Source: Hominifimenecus microfluidus (GTDB lineage: Bacteria; Bacillota; Clostridia; Lachnospirales; Lachnospiraceae). Taken from it: a DNA stretch of 59,225 nucleotides. Location of the stretch: the NCBI GenBank assembly GCA_020687485.1, contig JAJEQR010000020.1, positions 1 to 59,225 on the forward strand. Direction: 5' to 3'. This document shows, one piece after another, positions 16,032 through 24,806 of this stretch (position 1 is the first letter of the stretch; each line of letters begins with the position of its first letter). A program made the translations under genes and the position numbers. Below the pieces are notes generated by a model. That model had not been told where the DNA came from and did no database searches. It was given only the letters and a program-made list of their open reading frames with translations.

Positions 16032-18047
16032 ATGTCAAAAGCACTGTATATCGCCGAGAAACCAAGTGTTGCACAGGAGTTTGCGAAGGCATTACAATTG
16101 CATATGACAAGGGGAGACGGCTATCTGGAGAGTGAAGAGGCTGTGGTTACCTGGTGCGTGGGTCATCTGGTAACCATGAGCTATCCGGAAGCCTACGACC
16201 CGGCATTAAAAAGGTGGAGTCTTGAGACCCTGCCTTTTTTGCCTGCCGAATTTAAATATGAAATCATTCCTTCTGTGGCGAAGCAGTTTAAGATTGTGAA
16301 GTCGCTTCTGACCCGGAAGGATGTAGAACGCATCTATGTCTGTACCGACTCCGGGCGGGAAGGAGAATATATTTATCGTCTGGTGGAGCAAATGGCCGGC
16401 CCGGAAGTCAGCCGGAAGGATCGCCGCAGAGTCTGGATCGATTCCCAGACAGAAGAGGAGATTCTGAAAGGTATCCGTGAGGCGAAGGCGCTCTCCGCAT
16501 ATGATAACCTGGCGGCATCCGCGTATCTTCGGGCAAAGGAGGATTACCTGATGGGAATTAACTTCTCCCGCCTCCTTACGTTAAAATACGGGAATACGCT
16601 GTCGAACCTGATGAAAAAGGATCGCACCGTCTTAAGTGTGGGCCGCGTGATGACCTGCGTGCTTGGGATGGTGGTGCGAAGAGAGAGGGAGATCCGCAAT
16701 TTCGTGAAGACTCCCTTCTATCGTGTACTGGTTTCCTTGGAGTGTGCAGGGACCGTGCTAGATGCCGAGTGGCGGGCGGTTTCGGGAAGCCGTCACTATC
16801 AGAAGCCGTATCTCTATAAGGAGAACGGCTTTAAGGAGAGAAGCTATGCGGATGCTCTGGTAAAAGAACTCTCACAACCGGAGCCGGTCACGGCCTGTGT
16901 GCGAAAGCTGGAGAAGAAAGCGGAGAAGAAGAATCCGCCGCTGCTTTTTAACCTGGCGGAGCTTCAGAATGTCTGTTCCCGGACGCTGAAGCTGAGCCCG
17001 GATGAGACGCTGAAGATCACGCAGGAACTGTACGAGAAGAAGCTTGTGACGTATCCGCGAACGGACGCCCGTGTGCTTTCCACGGCGATCGCGAAGGAGA
17101 TCGGGAAGAATATCGGTGGTTTGAAGGCAATATCCGCTGTGCGGGAATACGCGGATACAATCCTTGCAAAAGGGCTTCACAAGAATATCGCGAAGACCCG
17201 CTATACGAACGATAAGCAGATCACGGATCACTACGCGATTATTCCGACCGGCCAGGGGTTCTCTGCGCTGAAGAATCTGTCTCCGATGCATACGCAGGTT
17301 TACAGTAAGATTGTCCGCCGCTTTCTGAGCATCTTCTATCCACCGGCGGTTTACCGGAAGTATACGCTGGAGGCAGAGATTCAGGGCGAGCACTTCTTCG
17401 CCGGGTTCCGCATCCTGGAAGAGGAGGGATATCTGACAATTGCAGGCGTTCCTCAGACCAGCAGCAAAAAGGGGCAGGAAGGTGAAAGTGAAGCCGAGAC
17501 GGATATGAAGAATGATCCGGCGTTCCTGGAGGCTCTTTCTGGGATTCGAAAGGGAGCGCAGCTTCCGGTGCAGCAGCTGCAGGTAAAGGAAGGGGAGACT
17601 TCCCCTCCGAAGCGCTACACATCCGGTTCCATGATTCTGGCGATGGAGAACGCGGGACAGCTCATTGAGGATGAGGAGCTGCGCGCGCAGATCAAGGGCA
17701 GCGGCATTGGAACTTCGGCAACCCGCGCGGAGATCCTGAAGAAGCTGGTGACGATTCAGTACCTGTCACTGGCGAAGAAGACACAGACGATTACGCCGAC
17801 GCTGCTGGGCGAGATGGTTTTTGATACCGTAAATGCGTCGATCCGGCCGCTCCTGAATCCGGAGCTGACAGCCAGCTGGGAGAAGGGACTGACGTTGGTG
17901 GCGGAAGGATCAATTACCGAAGAAGAATATATGCAGAAGCTGGAGGGCTTTATTACCCGTTGTACCGAAGCGGTGCTCGGCGTGAATAACAGCTATTATC
18001 TGCGGGGAACGTATCAGCAGACAGCTCCGTTTTATAAAAAACCATAA
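16032..18047 (+). CDS. topB: DNA topoisomerase III (type IA)
   Basis: The 671-residue protein has an N-terminal Toprim domain (LYIAEKPSVAQEFAKAL, then TDSGREGEYIYRLV with acidic metal ligands), the YLMGINFSRL region and the catalytic tyrosine in LVTYPRTDARVLS. Residues GSGIGTSATRAEILKKL match the conserved type IA segment. Type IA enzymes cut one strand to unlink or relax DNA. No C-terminal zinc fingers are present, as in TopB rather than TopA. It lies nine bases after asd, an odd partner for amino-acid genes, and 16 bases before the next gene. Confidence 0.93.
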   Translation: MSKALYIAEKPSVAQEFAKALQLHMTRGDGYLESEEAVVTWCVGHLVTMSYPEAYDPALKRWSLETLPFLPAEFKYEIIPSVAKQFKIVKSLLTRKDVERIYVCTDSGREGEYIYRLVEQMAGPEVSRKDRRRVWIDSQTEEEILKGIREAKALSAYDNLAASAYLRAKEDYLMGINFSRLLTLKYGNTLSNLMKKDRTVLSVGRVMTCVLGMVVRREREIRNFVKTPFYRVLVSLECAGTVLDAEWRAVSGSRHYQKPYLYKENGFKERSYADALVKELSQPEPVTACVRKLEKKAEKKNPPLLFNLAELQNVCSRTLKLSPDETLKITQELYEKKLVTYPRTDARVLSTAIAKEIGKNIGGLKAISAVREYADTILAKGLHKNIAKTRYTNDKQITDHYAIIPTGQGFSALKNLSPMHTQVYSKIVRRFLSIFYPPAVYRKYTLEAEIQGEHFFAGFRILEEEGYLTIAGVPQTSSKKGQEGESEAETDMKNDPAFLEALSGIRKGAQLPVQQLQVKEGETSPPKRYTSGSMILAMENAGQLIEDEELRAQIKGSGIGTSATRAEILKKLVTIQYLSLAKKTQTITPTLLGEMVFDTVNASIRPLLNPELTASWEKGLTLVAEGSITEEEYMQKLEGFITRCTEAVLGVNNSYYLRGTYQQTAPFYKKP

Positions 18048-18063
18048 CAGGGAGGGTGTTCGT

Positions 18064-18732
18064 ATGTATACGATAAACGAACTTTTTGATCTGGATCATA
18101 CACTGGCGGCGGAATACCTGTCACAGTTTACGTATCCGTGGGAAGCGCTGGCTGGAATTAAGGATTTCATTATCCGGCTGGGCGAGAGTCTTCCGAAGGA
18201 CGAGTACACGGAAATATCCGAGCATGTATGGGTAGCGAATTCCGCGAAGGTATTTCCCAGCGCCTATCTCGGAGAGGCTGTGATCGTGGGAAAGGACGCT
18301 CAGGTGCGCCATTGCGCATTCGTGCGCGGAAGCGCGCTGGTTGGCGAGGGCGCGGTAGTTGGCAACTCCACCGAACTGAAGAATGTGATTCTGTTCGATA
18401 AAGTAGAAGTTCCGCATTATAATTATGTCGGTGATTCCATCCTGGGCTTCCACGCGCATATGGGAGCTGGTTCTATTACATCCAACATCAAGGCGGATAA
18501 GAAGAATATCGTGATCCGCGACGGTGACGAGCACTATGCGACCGGACTTCGCAAGATGGGCGCGATGATCGGCGACTGGGCGGATATCGGCTGCAATTCC
18601 GTGCTAAATCCCGGCAGTGTGATCGGAAGAGAATGCCGGGTCTACCCGCTGTCTATGGTTCGTGGCCTGATACCGCAGAAATCCATCTATAAGAACGCAG
18701 GGGAGATCGTCGCCCTGAGAGAGGAGCAGTAG
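18064..18732 (+). CDS. Stand-alone left-handed beta-helix (hexapeptide) protein, GlmU C-domain-like
   Basis: The 222-residue protein consists almost wholly of hexapeptide repeats of the left-handed beta-helix fold, from HVWVANSAKVFPSAYLG onward, including AFVRGSALVGEG and the segments NSTELKN, VPHYNYVGDSILG and GAGSITSNIK that are hallmarks of the C-terminal acyltransferase domain of GlmU-type enzymes. There is no N-terminal pyrophosphorylase domain. It may transfer an acyl group to a sugar nucleotide or merely bind one. The gap to metA is only two bases. The true substrate is unknown. Confidence 0.72.
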   Translation: MYTINELFDLDHTLAAEYLSQFTYPWEALAGIKDFIIRLGESLPKDEYTEISEHVWVANSAKVFPSAYLGEAVIVGKDAQVRHCAFVRGSALVGEGAVVGNSTELKNVILFDKVEVPHYNYVGDSILGFHAHMGAGSITSNIKADKKNIVIRDGDEHYATGLRKMGAMIGDWADIGCNSVLNPGSVIGRECRVYPLSMVRGLIPQKSIYKNAGEIVALREEQ

Positions 18733-18734
18733 AT

Positions 18735-19640
18735 ATGCCGATTCGAGTTCAGAATGACCTCCCCGCAAGAAGCGAGCTGGAGAAGGAAAATATCTTCGTC
18801 ATGGACGAAAACCGCGCGCTGGCGCAGGATATCCGTCCGCTGCAGATTCTGATCCTGAATCTGATGCCGATCAAGCAGGATACGGAGACACAGCTGTTTC
18901 GCGCGATGTCCAACACTCCGCTGCAGATCGATATTACGCTGATGCATACCTCGAGCCATACGTCAAAGAACACTTCGTCTCATCATCTGAATAAATTCTA
19001 TGTAACCTTTAAGGATGTGAAAGAGAAGCGCTTCGACGGTATGATCATCACCGGCGCTCCAGTTGAGATGATCCCGTTTGAAAAAGTGGATTACTGGGAC
19101 GAGCTCTGTGAGATTATGGAGTGGACGAAGACTCATGTGACTTCGACGGTTCATGTTTGTTGGGGCGCACAGGCCGGACTTTACTATCATTACGGCCTGA
19201 ACAAGACGCTGCTTCCGCAGAAGCTCTCCGGTGTGTACAAGCATCACCTGCTGACCCGCGAGAAGCCTCTGACTCGCGGCTTCGATGACTTCTTCAAGGT
19301 GCCGCACTCCCGCAATACGACTGTTGCGCTGGACTCCATCTGGAACTGCCCGGAACTTATCGTCCTGGCGAAGTCCTATGAGGCAGGTGCCTACCTGGTT
19401 CAGAACCATTCCGGAAGTCAGATTTTCATCACCGGTCATCCGGAATACGACCGCATGACGCTGGACAAGGAGTACCACAGAGATCTGGATGCCGGGCTCA
19501 ATCCGCAGATCCCGGAGAACTATTACCTCGATAACAACCCCGAGAACCCGCCGGCACTCACCTGGCGCGTTCATGCCAATACACTGTACACCAACTGGCT
19601 GAATTATTATGTATATCAGGAGACGCCTTACATCCTTTGA
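18735..19640 (+). CDS. metAA: Homoserine O-acetyltransferase (MetA family)
   Basis: The 301-residue protein is a MetA-type homoserine acyltransferase: NLMPIKQDTETQL near the start, the acyl-accepting cysteine in VHVCWGAQAGLYYHYG and the catalytic His/Glu in FITGHPEYDR. The specificity position after TGAPV is Glu (TGAPVEM), which in characterised enzymes goes with acetyl-CoA, whereas a Gly there goes with succinyl-CoA. Acetylhomoserine then feeds methionine synthesis. It ends the asd-topB run, so aspartate-family steps bracket the operon. Confidence 0.9.
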   Translation: MPIRVQNDLPARSELEKENIFVMDENRALAQDIRPLQILILNLMPIKQDTETQLFRAMSNTPLQIDITLMHTSSHTSKNTSSHHLNKFYVTFKDVKEKRFDGMIITGAPVEMIPFEKVDYWDELCEIMEWTKTHVTSTVHVCWGAQAGLYYHYGLNKTLLPQKLSGVYKHHLLTREKPLTRGFDDFFKVPHSRNTTVALDSIWNCPELIVLAKSYEAGAYLVQNHSGSQIFITGHPEYDRMTLDKEYHRDLDAGLNPQIPENYYLDNNPENPPALTWRVHANTLYTNWLNYYVYQETPYIL

Positions 19641-19653
19641 TGCACAAAAATGC

Positions 19654-19693
19654 GAAATAGCGCCTTACCTTGTCAGAGCAGGGGCGCTATTTC
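19654..19693. terminator. Bidirectional terminator between metA and the flippase gene
   Basis: A perfect 11-pair stem, GAAATAGCGCC (19654-19664) with GGCGCTATTTC (19683-19693), is followed by T-rich sequence on the plus strand and preceded by AAAAATGC, giving a T-rich tail on the minus strand. It separates converging genes. Confidence 0.75.
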
Positions 19694-19724
19694 TTCTGTT
19701 GGAATAAAGATATAACAGCGCAGA

Positions 19725-21290
19725 TCATGATTGCATTTCCCGTGTAAGCACCAGAAACAGCAGATATACAATACACGTATAACTGCATCTCAGAACCAGA
19801 GAACAGAAATTATTTCCAAAAACCGGCAGCATCCCGCTCCCCATTACCGCCGCCGCGATCGCCGCCATCGGACGGATAATACGGTACCAGGCGGAGAATG
19901 CAAAAGGAAAATTCCGGCACAGAGAGCGCACATGAAGCAGCACCAGCAGCAGTTCGCTGGCGAGCATCCCGTACAGATACGCGCGGATTCCCATGTGAGG
20001 AATCAGAAAAATCACAAAGCAGATCCGGCAGCCGAGAGCGATCAGATTCTGCCGAAATGTAACGCCGGTTCGTCCGGTTCCATTCAGGATGCTGGCAGCC
20101 ATGGAAGCAGGGTACAGAAAAGGGCAGAGCCAACCAAGAACCGACAGGTAAGAACCGGCAGCCGTATCCGGAAAGAAGAGTTGCCCCATCGCTTTTCCAT
20201 ATACCGCGAAAATTCCGGTACAGAGAATCCCAATATACAGGCTGTATGAGAGAGCTAATTCGATCGTGCGGCGAATCCTGGCGTCATCCCCTAGCGACTG
20301 CGCTTCCGCTACAGAAGGCAACAGCAAGACGGACACGGAATTCGTCAGCGCGGAGGGAAAGAACAGAAAAGGCAGCGCCATGCCGGTCAGTACGCCGTAG
20401 ATACTCAGGGCTTCCTCGGAGGACGATCCAAACAGGATCAGCCGTGCCGGAATCTGAACCGCTTCCAGGCTTTGCAGCAGTCCCAGAAGAAGACGGTTTG
20501 CGGCCAGCGGGAAAGACATACGGAGAATCGCACGGATGCGGGAGAAGAGTGACGAACCGGAAGAAGAAAAGTCGGTCTGTTCGCCGGAACATGTATCGCT
20601 TGTATTCCCAAGGAAGAGAGTGTTGCTGAAATTCAGCGCGTCTTTCCTTAGAAGAATACTCAGGCAGAACGCAGAGAAGGTAAGCGAGGCCGTCTCCCCG
20701 GCCAGCAGGCTGAGGGCGGCGGCCCAGGCGCCGGGCTGTACGCCAGAGGCTGTCATGCGATTGGCAATCAGAACCAGTGTGGCAATGCGTACCAGCTGCT
20801 CCAAGAGCTGGCAGACAGCGGGCGGAGCGGCCTGCTTTTTTCCATAGCAATAGCCGCTGATGGCTGCGTGGGCGGCACTTAGCGGAAGAGAAAGCGCAAG
20901 AATGCGCAGCAGAAGCGTGCAGCGGGAATCGCCGAGAAGGCATTTCGCCAGCACCGGCGCAGAGGAATACAGAGCAGTCATGCACAGAAAGGCAGCACAT
21001 TCCGAGAGCAGCAGACCGGTAAAGAGATATTTTGCGGTCTGCCTCTGTTTCCTCTGTGCGGATGCTGCGGCGCAGAAGCGGGAGACAGCCGTCTGAATCG
21101 GGCCGCAGCAGAGGGCGAAGCAGATGCCGGACACCGGTCCGGTGAGCTGATAGAGCCCCATATTTTCGGCTCCGATCAGGTTCGAGAGATAGATTCGGTA
21201 GAAGAATCCAAGAATACGGGTGATGAGTCCGGCAAGAGTCAGGATCAGAGCACCACGGATAACCGGGTGTTTTTGCCAGGGAAAATTCAT
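19725..21290 (-). CDS. MOP-superfamily lipid-linked polysaccharide flippase (SpoVB/MurJ-like)
   Basis: About 521 residues with some twelve to fourteen hydrophobic helices. The N-terminal HPVIRGALILTLAGLITRILGF and RIYLSNLIGAENMGLYQL segments are typical of the SpoVB/YtgP group of the MOP (multidrug/oligosaccharidyl-lipid/polysaccharide) exporters. These proteins flip lipid-linked wall or capsule precursors across the membrane. A GTG at 21314 would add eight residues; the ATG at 21290 with GGAAAGAAG ahead is preferred. Whether it is the spore-specific SpoVB or a general MurJ-like flippase cannot be decided here. Confidence 0.82.
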   Translation of the reverse strand: MNFPWQKHPVIRGALILTLAGLITRILGFFYRIYLSNLIGAENMGLYQLTGPVSGICFALCCGPIQTAVSRFCAAASAQRKQRQTAKYLFTGLLLSECAAFLCMTALYSSAPVLAKCLLGDSRCTLLLRILALSLPLSAAHAAISGYCYGKKQAAPPAVCQLLEQLVRIATLVLIANRMTASGVQPGAWAAALSLLAGETASLTFSAFCLSILLRKDALNFSNTLFLGNTSDTCSGEQTDFSSSGSSLFSRIRAILRMSFPLAANRLLLGLLQSLEAVQIPARLILFGSSSEEALSIYGVLTGMALPFLFFPSALTNSVSVLLLPSVAEAQSLGDDARIRRTIELALSYSLYIGILCTGIFAVYGKAMGQLFFPDTAAGSYLSVLGWLCPFLYPASMAASILNGTGRTGVTFRQNLIALGCRICFVIFLIPHMGIRAYLYGMLASELLLVLLHVRSLCRNFPFAFSAWYRIIRPMAAIAAAVMGSGMLPVFGNNFCSLVLRCSYTCIVYLLFLVLTREMQS

Positions 21291-21371
21291 AAAGAAATGC
21301 TTCTTTCCGCGCACAAAGAGCTGTTTTCAGCAGTTTCTTTGCTTATGCTGATGGTTTATTTATGATATGCC

Positions 21372-21400
21372 TTGACAAGCGTTTTTAGACATGATATGCT
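21372..21400 (+). promoter_or_regulatory. Strong sigma-A promoter of the isc operon
   Basis: A perfect -35 TTGACA (21372-21377) and -10 TATGCT (21395-21400) are separated by 17 bases. The predicted start is near 21407, about 77 bases before iscR. Confidence 0.75.
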
Positions 21401-21420
21401 ACAGACGAAATTCACAGCAA

Positions 21421-21436
21421 TTTAATGGGAATTAAA
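21421..21436 (+). promoter_or_regulatory. Palindrome downstream of the isc start site, possible Rrf2/IscR operator
   Basis: TTTAAT-GGGA-ATTAAA is a perfect six-base inverted repeat about 14 bases after the predicted transcription start. Rrf2-family regulators bind dyad sites of this size and often autoregulate. The assignment is inference from position; the sequence does not fit the E. coli IscR consensus. Confidence 0.35.
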
Positions 21437-21483
21437 ATGGTTGGTTTTATACCGGATTCCCGGAACCGGAGGGGAACGGAATT

Positions 21484-21912
21484 ATGAAGATTACTTCAAA
21501 GGGGCGCTACGGGCTGCGGGCCATGGTGGATCTGGCGGTGAACAGTGAGACAGAGCCGGTGTCCATTCACAGCATCGGGGAGCGTCAGGATATTTCGGAC
21601 GGCTACCTGGAGCAGCTGATTGCGAAGCTGAAGAGAGCCGGACTGGTTGAGAGTATCCGGGGAGCGGCCGGCGGTTACCGCCTGGCACGGTCGGCGGAGG
21701 AGATCTCGGTGGGGGATATTCTGCGAGCGCTGGAGGGCAATCTGACCCCGATCGAGTGCCCGGCGCTGGAAGCGGAGAGTGAGTGCGTCAAGGAATCCTC
21801 CTGTGTGACGAAAGTTGTATGGAAGAGAATCGATGATGCGCTGAAGGATGCGGTGGATAACATTTCCCTGCAGGAGCTGAAGCAGCTGGAGCTTGCGAAC
21901 GAAGGCAGGTAG
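21484..21912 (+). CDS. iscR: Rrf2-family Fe-S-sensing regulator (IscR-like)
   Basis: The 142-residue protein has an Rrf2 winged helix domain (MKITSKGRYGLRAMVDLAV, then SDGYLEQLIAKLKRAGLV and GAAGGYRLAR). Three cysteines late in the protein (ECPALEAESECVKESSC) have the CX7-10CX4-6C style spacing of [2Fe-2S]-binding IscR proteins. It is the first gene before cysteine desulfurase, scaffold and mnmA, so it very likely senses cluster status and controls the operon, perhaps through the palindrome at 21421. The ribosome binding site is GGAGGGGAACGGAATT. Confidence 0.88.
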   Translation: MKITSKGRYGLRAMVDLAVNSETEPVSIHSIGERQDISDGYLEQLIAKLKRAGLVESIRGAAGGYRLARSAEEISVGDILRALEGNLTPIECPALEAESECVKESSCVTKVVWKRIDDALKDAVDNISLQELKQLELANEGR

Positions 21913-22043
21913 CCGGCGGGCAAAGCCTGAGAAAAGTGTACAGATACACCGAAAGAAACAATAAGAACAGGATAAGCACTAAGGGCAAATAAGAGGAAAG
22001 CCCATAAGCTATACAATAAGAGCGTAGAAGGAGAACATGAATC

Positions 22044-23231
22044 ATGAAAAAGTATATCTATCTGGATCATGCGGCGACAACAGCAACAAGACCGGAAGTT
22101 GTGGAGGCGATGCTTCCCTATTTTACTGAGAATTTCGGCAATGCTTCTTCCGTATATGAACTGGGGTCCAGAAATAAGGAAGTTCTGAACAAATCCAGAG
22201 AGACGATTGCAGCCGCTCTGGGCGCGGACGCGACTGAAATTTATTTTACTGCCGGTGGTTCCGAGTCGGACAACTGGGCGCTGAAGGCTACCGCGGAGGC
22301 TTATGAGAAGAAAGGCCGACATATCATCACCACGAAGATTGAGCATCACGCGATTCTGCATACCTGTGAGTATCTGGAGAAGAGAGGTTTCGAGGTTACT
22401 TACCTGGATGTGGATGCCGACGGACGTATTTCTCTGGATGAGCTGCAGGCGGCGATTCGCCCGGATACCATCCTGATCAGCGTAATGTTCGCCAACAACG
22501 AGATCGGTACGATTGAGCCTATCCGCGAGATCGGCGCGATCGCGAAAGAACACGGGATCCTGTTCCATACGGACGCGGTTCAGGCATTTGCTCATCTGAA
22601 GATCGATGTGAATGAAATGAATATCGATATGCTCAGCGCCAGCGGCCACAAGTTCAACGGCCCGAAGGGCGTCGGTTTCCTCTATATCCGCAAGGGTGTA
22701 AAGATCCGTTCCTTTATCCACGGCGGAGCGCAGGAGAGAAAGCGTCGTGCCGGTACGGAGAATATCCCCGGTATCGTAGGTATGGCGAAGGCGGTAGAGC
22801 TTGCGATGGCGAATCAGGATGAGACACTGGCTCATATCAAGGAGACCAGAGATTACCTGGTAGACCGCATCATGAAGGAGATTCCCTACACTCGTCTGAA
22901 TGGTCACAAGGATCTGCGTCTCCCCGGCAATGCGAATTTCAGCTTCCAGTTCGTGGAGGGCGAGTCTCTGCTGATTATGCTGGATATGGAAGGTATCTGC
23001 GGTTCCAGCGGCTCAGCATGTACCGCGGGTTCCCTGGATCCCTCTCATGTGCTTATGGCGATCGGTCTGCCTCATGAGATCGCGCATGGCTCCCTGCGTC
23101 TGACTCTGGGTGAGGAGAATACAAAGGAAGAGATGGACTTTGTTGTAGAGAAGCTGAAGGCGATCGTGCAGAGATTACGCGATATGTCTCCGCTGTACGA
23201 AGATTTCATCAAGAAGTCTCAGGCAAAATAA
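22044..23231 (+). CDS. iscS: Cysteine desulfurase (NifS/IscS)
   Basis: The 395-residue PLP enzyme takes sulfur from cysteine as an enzyme-bound persulfide. YLDHAATT opens the protein, the PLP lysine is K203 in ASGHKFNGPKG and the persulfide cysteine is C326 in GSSGSACTAGS, in the long mobile loop that marks group I (IscS/NifS) enzymes. The sulfur goes to the scaffold encoded next and to MnmA two genes on. The 131-base gap after iscR holds only a small inverted repeat (GTGTA/TACAC at 21936-21949). Confidence 0.95.
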   Translation: MKKYIYLDHAATTATRPEVVEAMLPYFTENFGNASSVYELGSRNKEVLNKSRETIAAALGADATEIYFTAGGSESDNWALKATAEAYEKKGRHIITTKIEHHAILHTCEYLEKRGFEVTYLDVDADGRISLDELQAAIRPDTILISVMFANNEIGTIEPIREIGAIAKEHGILFHTDAVQAFAHLKIDVNEMNIDMLSASGHKFNGPKGVGFLYIRKGVKIRSFIHGGAQERKRRAGTENIPGIVGMAKAVELAMANQDETLAHIKETRDYLVDRIMKEIPYTRLNGHKDLRLPGNANFSFQFVEGESLLIMLDMEGICGSSGSACTAGSLDPSHVLMAIGLPHEIAHGSLRLTLGEENTKEEMDFVVEKLKAIVQRLRDMSPLYEDFIKKSQAK

Positions 23232-23259
23232 TTTATCGAAGAACACAGGAGGTTTATAT

Positions 23260-23697
23260 ATGTACAGTGAAAAAGTAATGGACCATTTTACTAATCCCAG
23301 AAACGTTGGAGAACTGGAGAATGCCAGCGGCGTAGGCACCGTAGGCAACGCCAAGTGCGGCGATATCATGAGAATCTATCTGGATGTGGATGACAACCAG
23401 ATCATCCGCGATGTGAAGTTCAAGACCTTTGGCTGCGGTGCTGCCGTAGCAACCAGCAGCATGGCGACGGAGCTGGTAAAGGGCAAGACGATCTACGAAG
23501 CTCTGCAGGTTACGAACAAGGCGGTTATGGAAGCTCTGGATGGATTGCCGCCCGTAAAGGTACACTGTTCTCTGCTGGCGGAGGAAGCCATTCATGCGGC
23601 TCTCTGGGATTATGCCACGAAGAACAACATTGAGATTCCCGGACTGGATAAGCCGGTGAACGATATCAGTGAGCACGAGGAAGAAGAGGAATATTAA
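23260..23697 (+). CDS. iscU: Iron-sulfur cluster scaffold, IscU/NifU N-domain type
   Basis: The 145-residue protein is the IscU-like scaffold on which [2Fe-2S] clusters are built. Cluster ligands are C33 (with D35 in AKCGD), C59 in KTFGCGAA and C103 in KVHCSLLAEEA. Firmicutes of the Clostridia carry this form with an acidic tail (EHEEEEEY here) and usually lack HscA/HscB partners, none of which are seen here. It begins 29 bases after iscS behind a strong AGGAGG. Confidence 0.93.
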   Translation: MYSEKVMDHFTNPRNVGELENASGVGTVGNAKCGDIMRIYLDVDDNQIIRDVKFKTFGCGAAVATSSMATELVKGKTIYEALQVTNKAVMEALDGLPPVKVHCSLLAEEAIHAALWDYATKNNIEIPGLDKPVNDISEHEEEEEY

Positions 23698-23702
23698 TTA
23701 AT

Positions 23703-24776
23703 ATGAAACCAACGGTTGTCGTTGGCATGTCCGGCGGCGTGGATTCATCCGCAGCTGCCTGGCTGCTGAAAGAACAGGGGTACCAGGTGATCGGAGTCAC
23801 CATGCAGATCTGGCAGGATGAGAGCGAGGATGTTGTCAGTGAGAACGGCGGCTGCTGCGGTCTTTCCGCCGTGGAGGATGCACGGAGAGTCGCTTCGGTG
23901 ATCGGAATTCCTTACTATGTGATGAATTTTAAGGACGATTTCCGGAAATATGTCATGGACTATTTCGTGAAAGAATATATCGCGGGGAGAACGCCGAATC
24001 CGTGCATTGCCTGCAACCGGTATGTAAAGTGGGAGGCTCTGCTGCGCCGCAGTATGGAGATCGGCGCGGATTATATTGCCACCGGTCACTATGCCAGAGT
24101 CTGTCGCATGGACAACGGGCGTTATGCGCTGAAGCAGTCGGCGACGGCGGCGAAGGATCAGACCTATGCGCTGTATAACCTGACGCAGCATCAGCTCTCT
24201 CACACGCTGATGCCGGTTGGCGATTATACGAAGGATCAGATCCGCGCGGTTGCTGAAGCTGCCGGACTTCCGGTTGCTCACAAGCCGGACAGTCAGGAGA
24301 TCTGCTTTGTGCCGGACAATGACTATGCTTCCTTTATTGAAGGTTACGGGGCAAAGGTTCCGCCGGAAGGAAATTTTGTAAGCACAGACGGCAGAATCCT
24401 TGGCAGGCACAAGGGCATCACGCATTATACGATCGGTCAGCGCAAGGGGCTTGGGATTGCCTTTGGCGAGCCCATGTTTGTGACGGAAATCCGCCCGGAT
24501 ACGAACGAAGTCGTCCTTGGCAGGGGCAATGAAGTATTCTCACAGCGTTTGGTCTGCCGCAATCTGAACTGGATGGCGATTGAGGAGCCGAAGGAGGAAA
24601 TTACCGTACGCGCCAAGATTCGCTATAATCATCAGGGTGCACTGTGTCATGTGAAAGTTCAGCCCGATGGAAGTGCTGTGTGTGAATTTCCGGAACCAGT
24701 GCGTGCGGTAACGCCCGGACAGGCTGTGGTATTCTATGACGGCGAATATGTAATCGGCGGTGGAACGATCGAATAA
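23703..24776 (+). CDS. mnmA: tRNA 2-thiouridylase
   Basis: The 357-residue protein adds sulfur to U34 of tRNA-Lys, -Glu and -Gln. The PP-loop GMSGGVDSS at residues 8-16 binds ATP; the catalytic cysteines lie in NPCIACNR and QEICFVP. Its place directly behind the desulfurase and scaffold matches the common Clostridial order and gives it a local sulfur supply. Only five bases separate it from iscU. Confidence 0.95.
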   Translation: MKPTVVVGMSGGVDSSAAAWLLKEQGYQVIGVTMQIWQDESEDVVSENGGCCGLSAVEDARRVASVIGIPYYVMNFKDDFRKYVMDYFVKEYIAGRTPNPCIACNRYVKWEALLRRSMEIGADYIATGHYARVCRMDNGRYALKQSATAAKDQTYALYNLTQHQLSHTLMPVGDYTKDQIRAVAEAAGLPVAHKPDSQEICFVPDNDYASFIEGYGAKVPPEGNFVSTDGRILGRHKGITHYTIGQRKGLGIAFGEPMFVTEIRPDTNEVVLGRGNEVFSQRLVCRNLNWMAIEEPKEEITVRAKIRYNHQGALCHVKVQPDGSAVCEFPEPVRAVTPGQAVVFYDGEYVIGGGTIE

Positions 24777-24806
24777 AAGATCGAGTTAAGTGAAGGTGAT
24801 AGATTT

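Noticed and set aside
18735-19640. MetA as homoserine O-succinyltransferase
   Set aside because: The specificity residue after TGAPV is Glu, the acetyl-CoA type.
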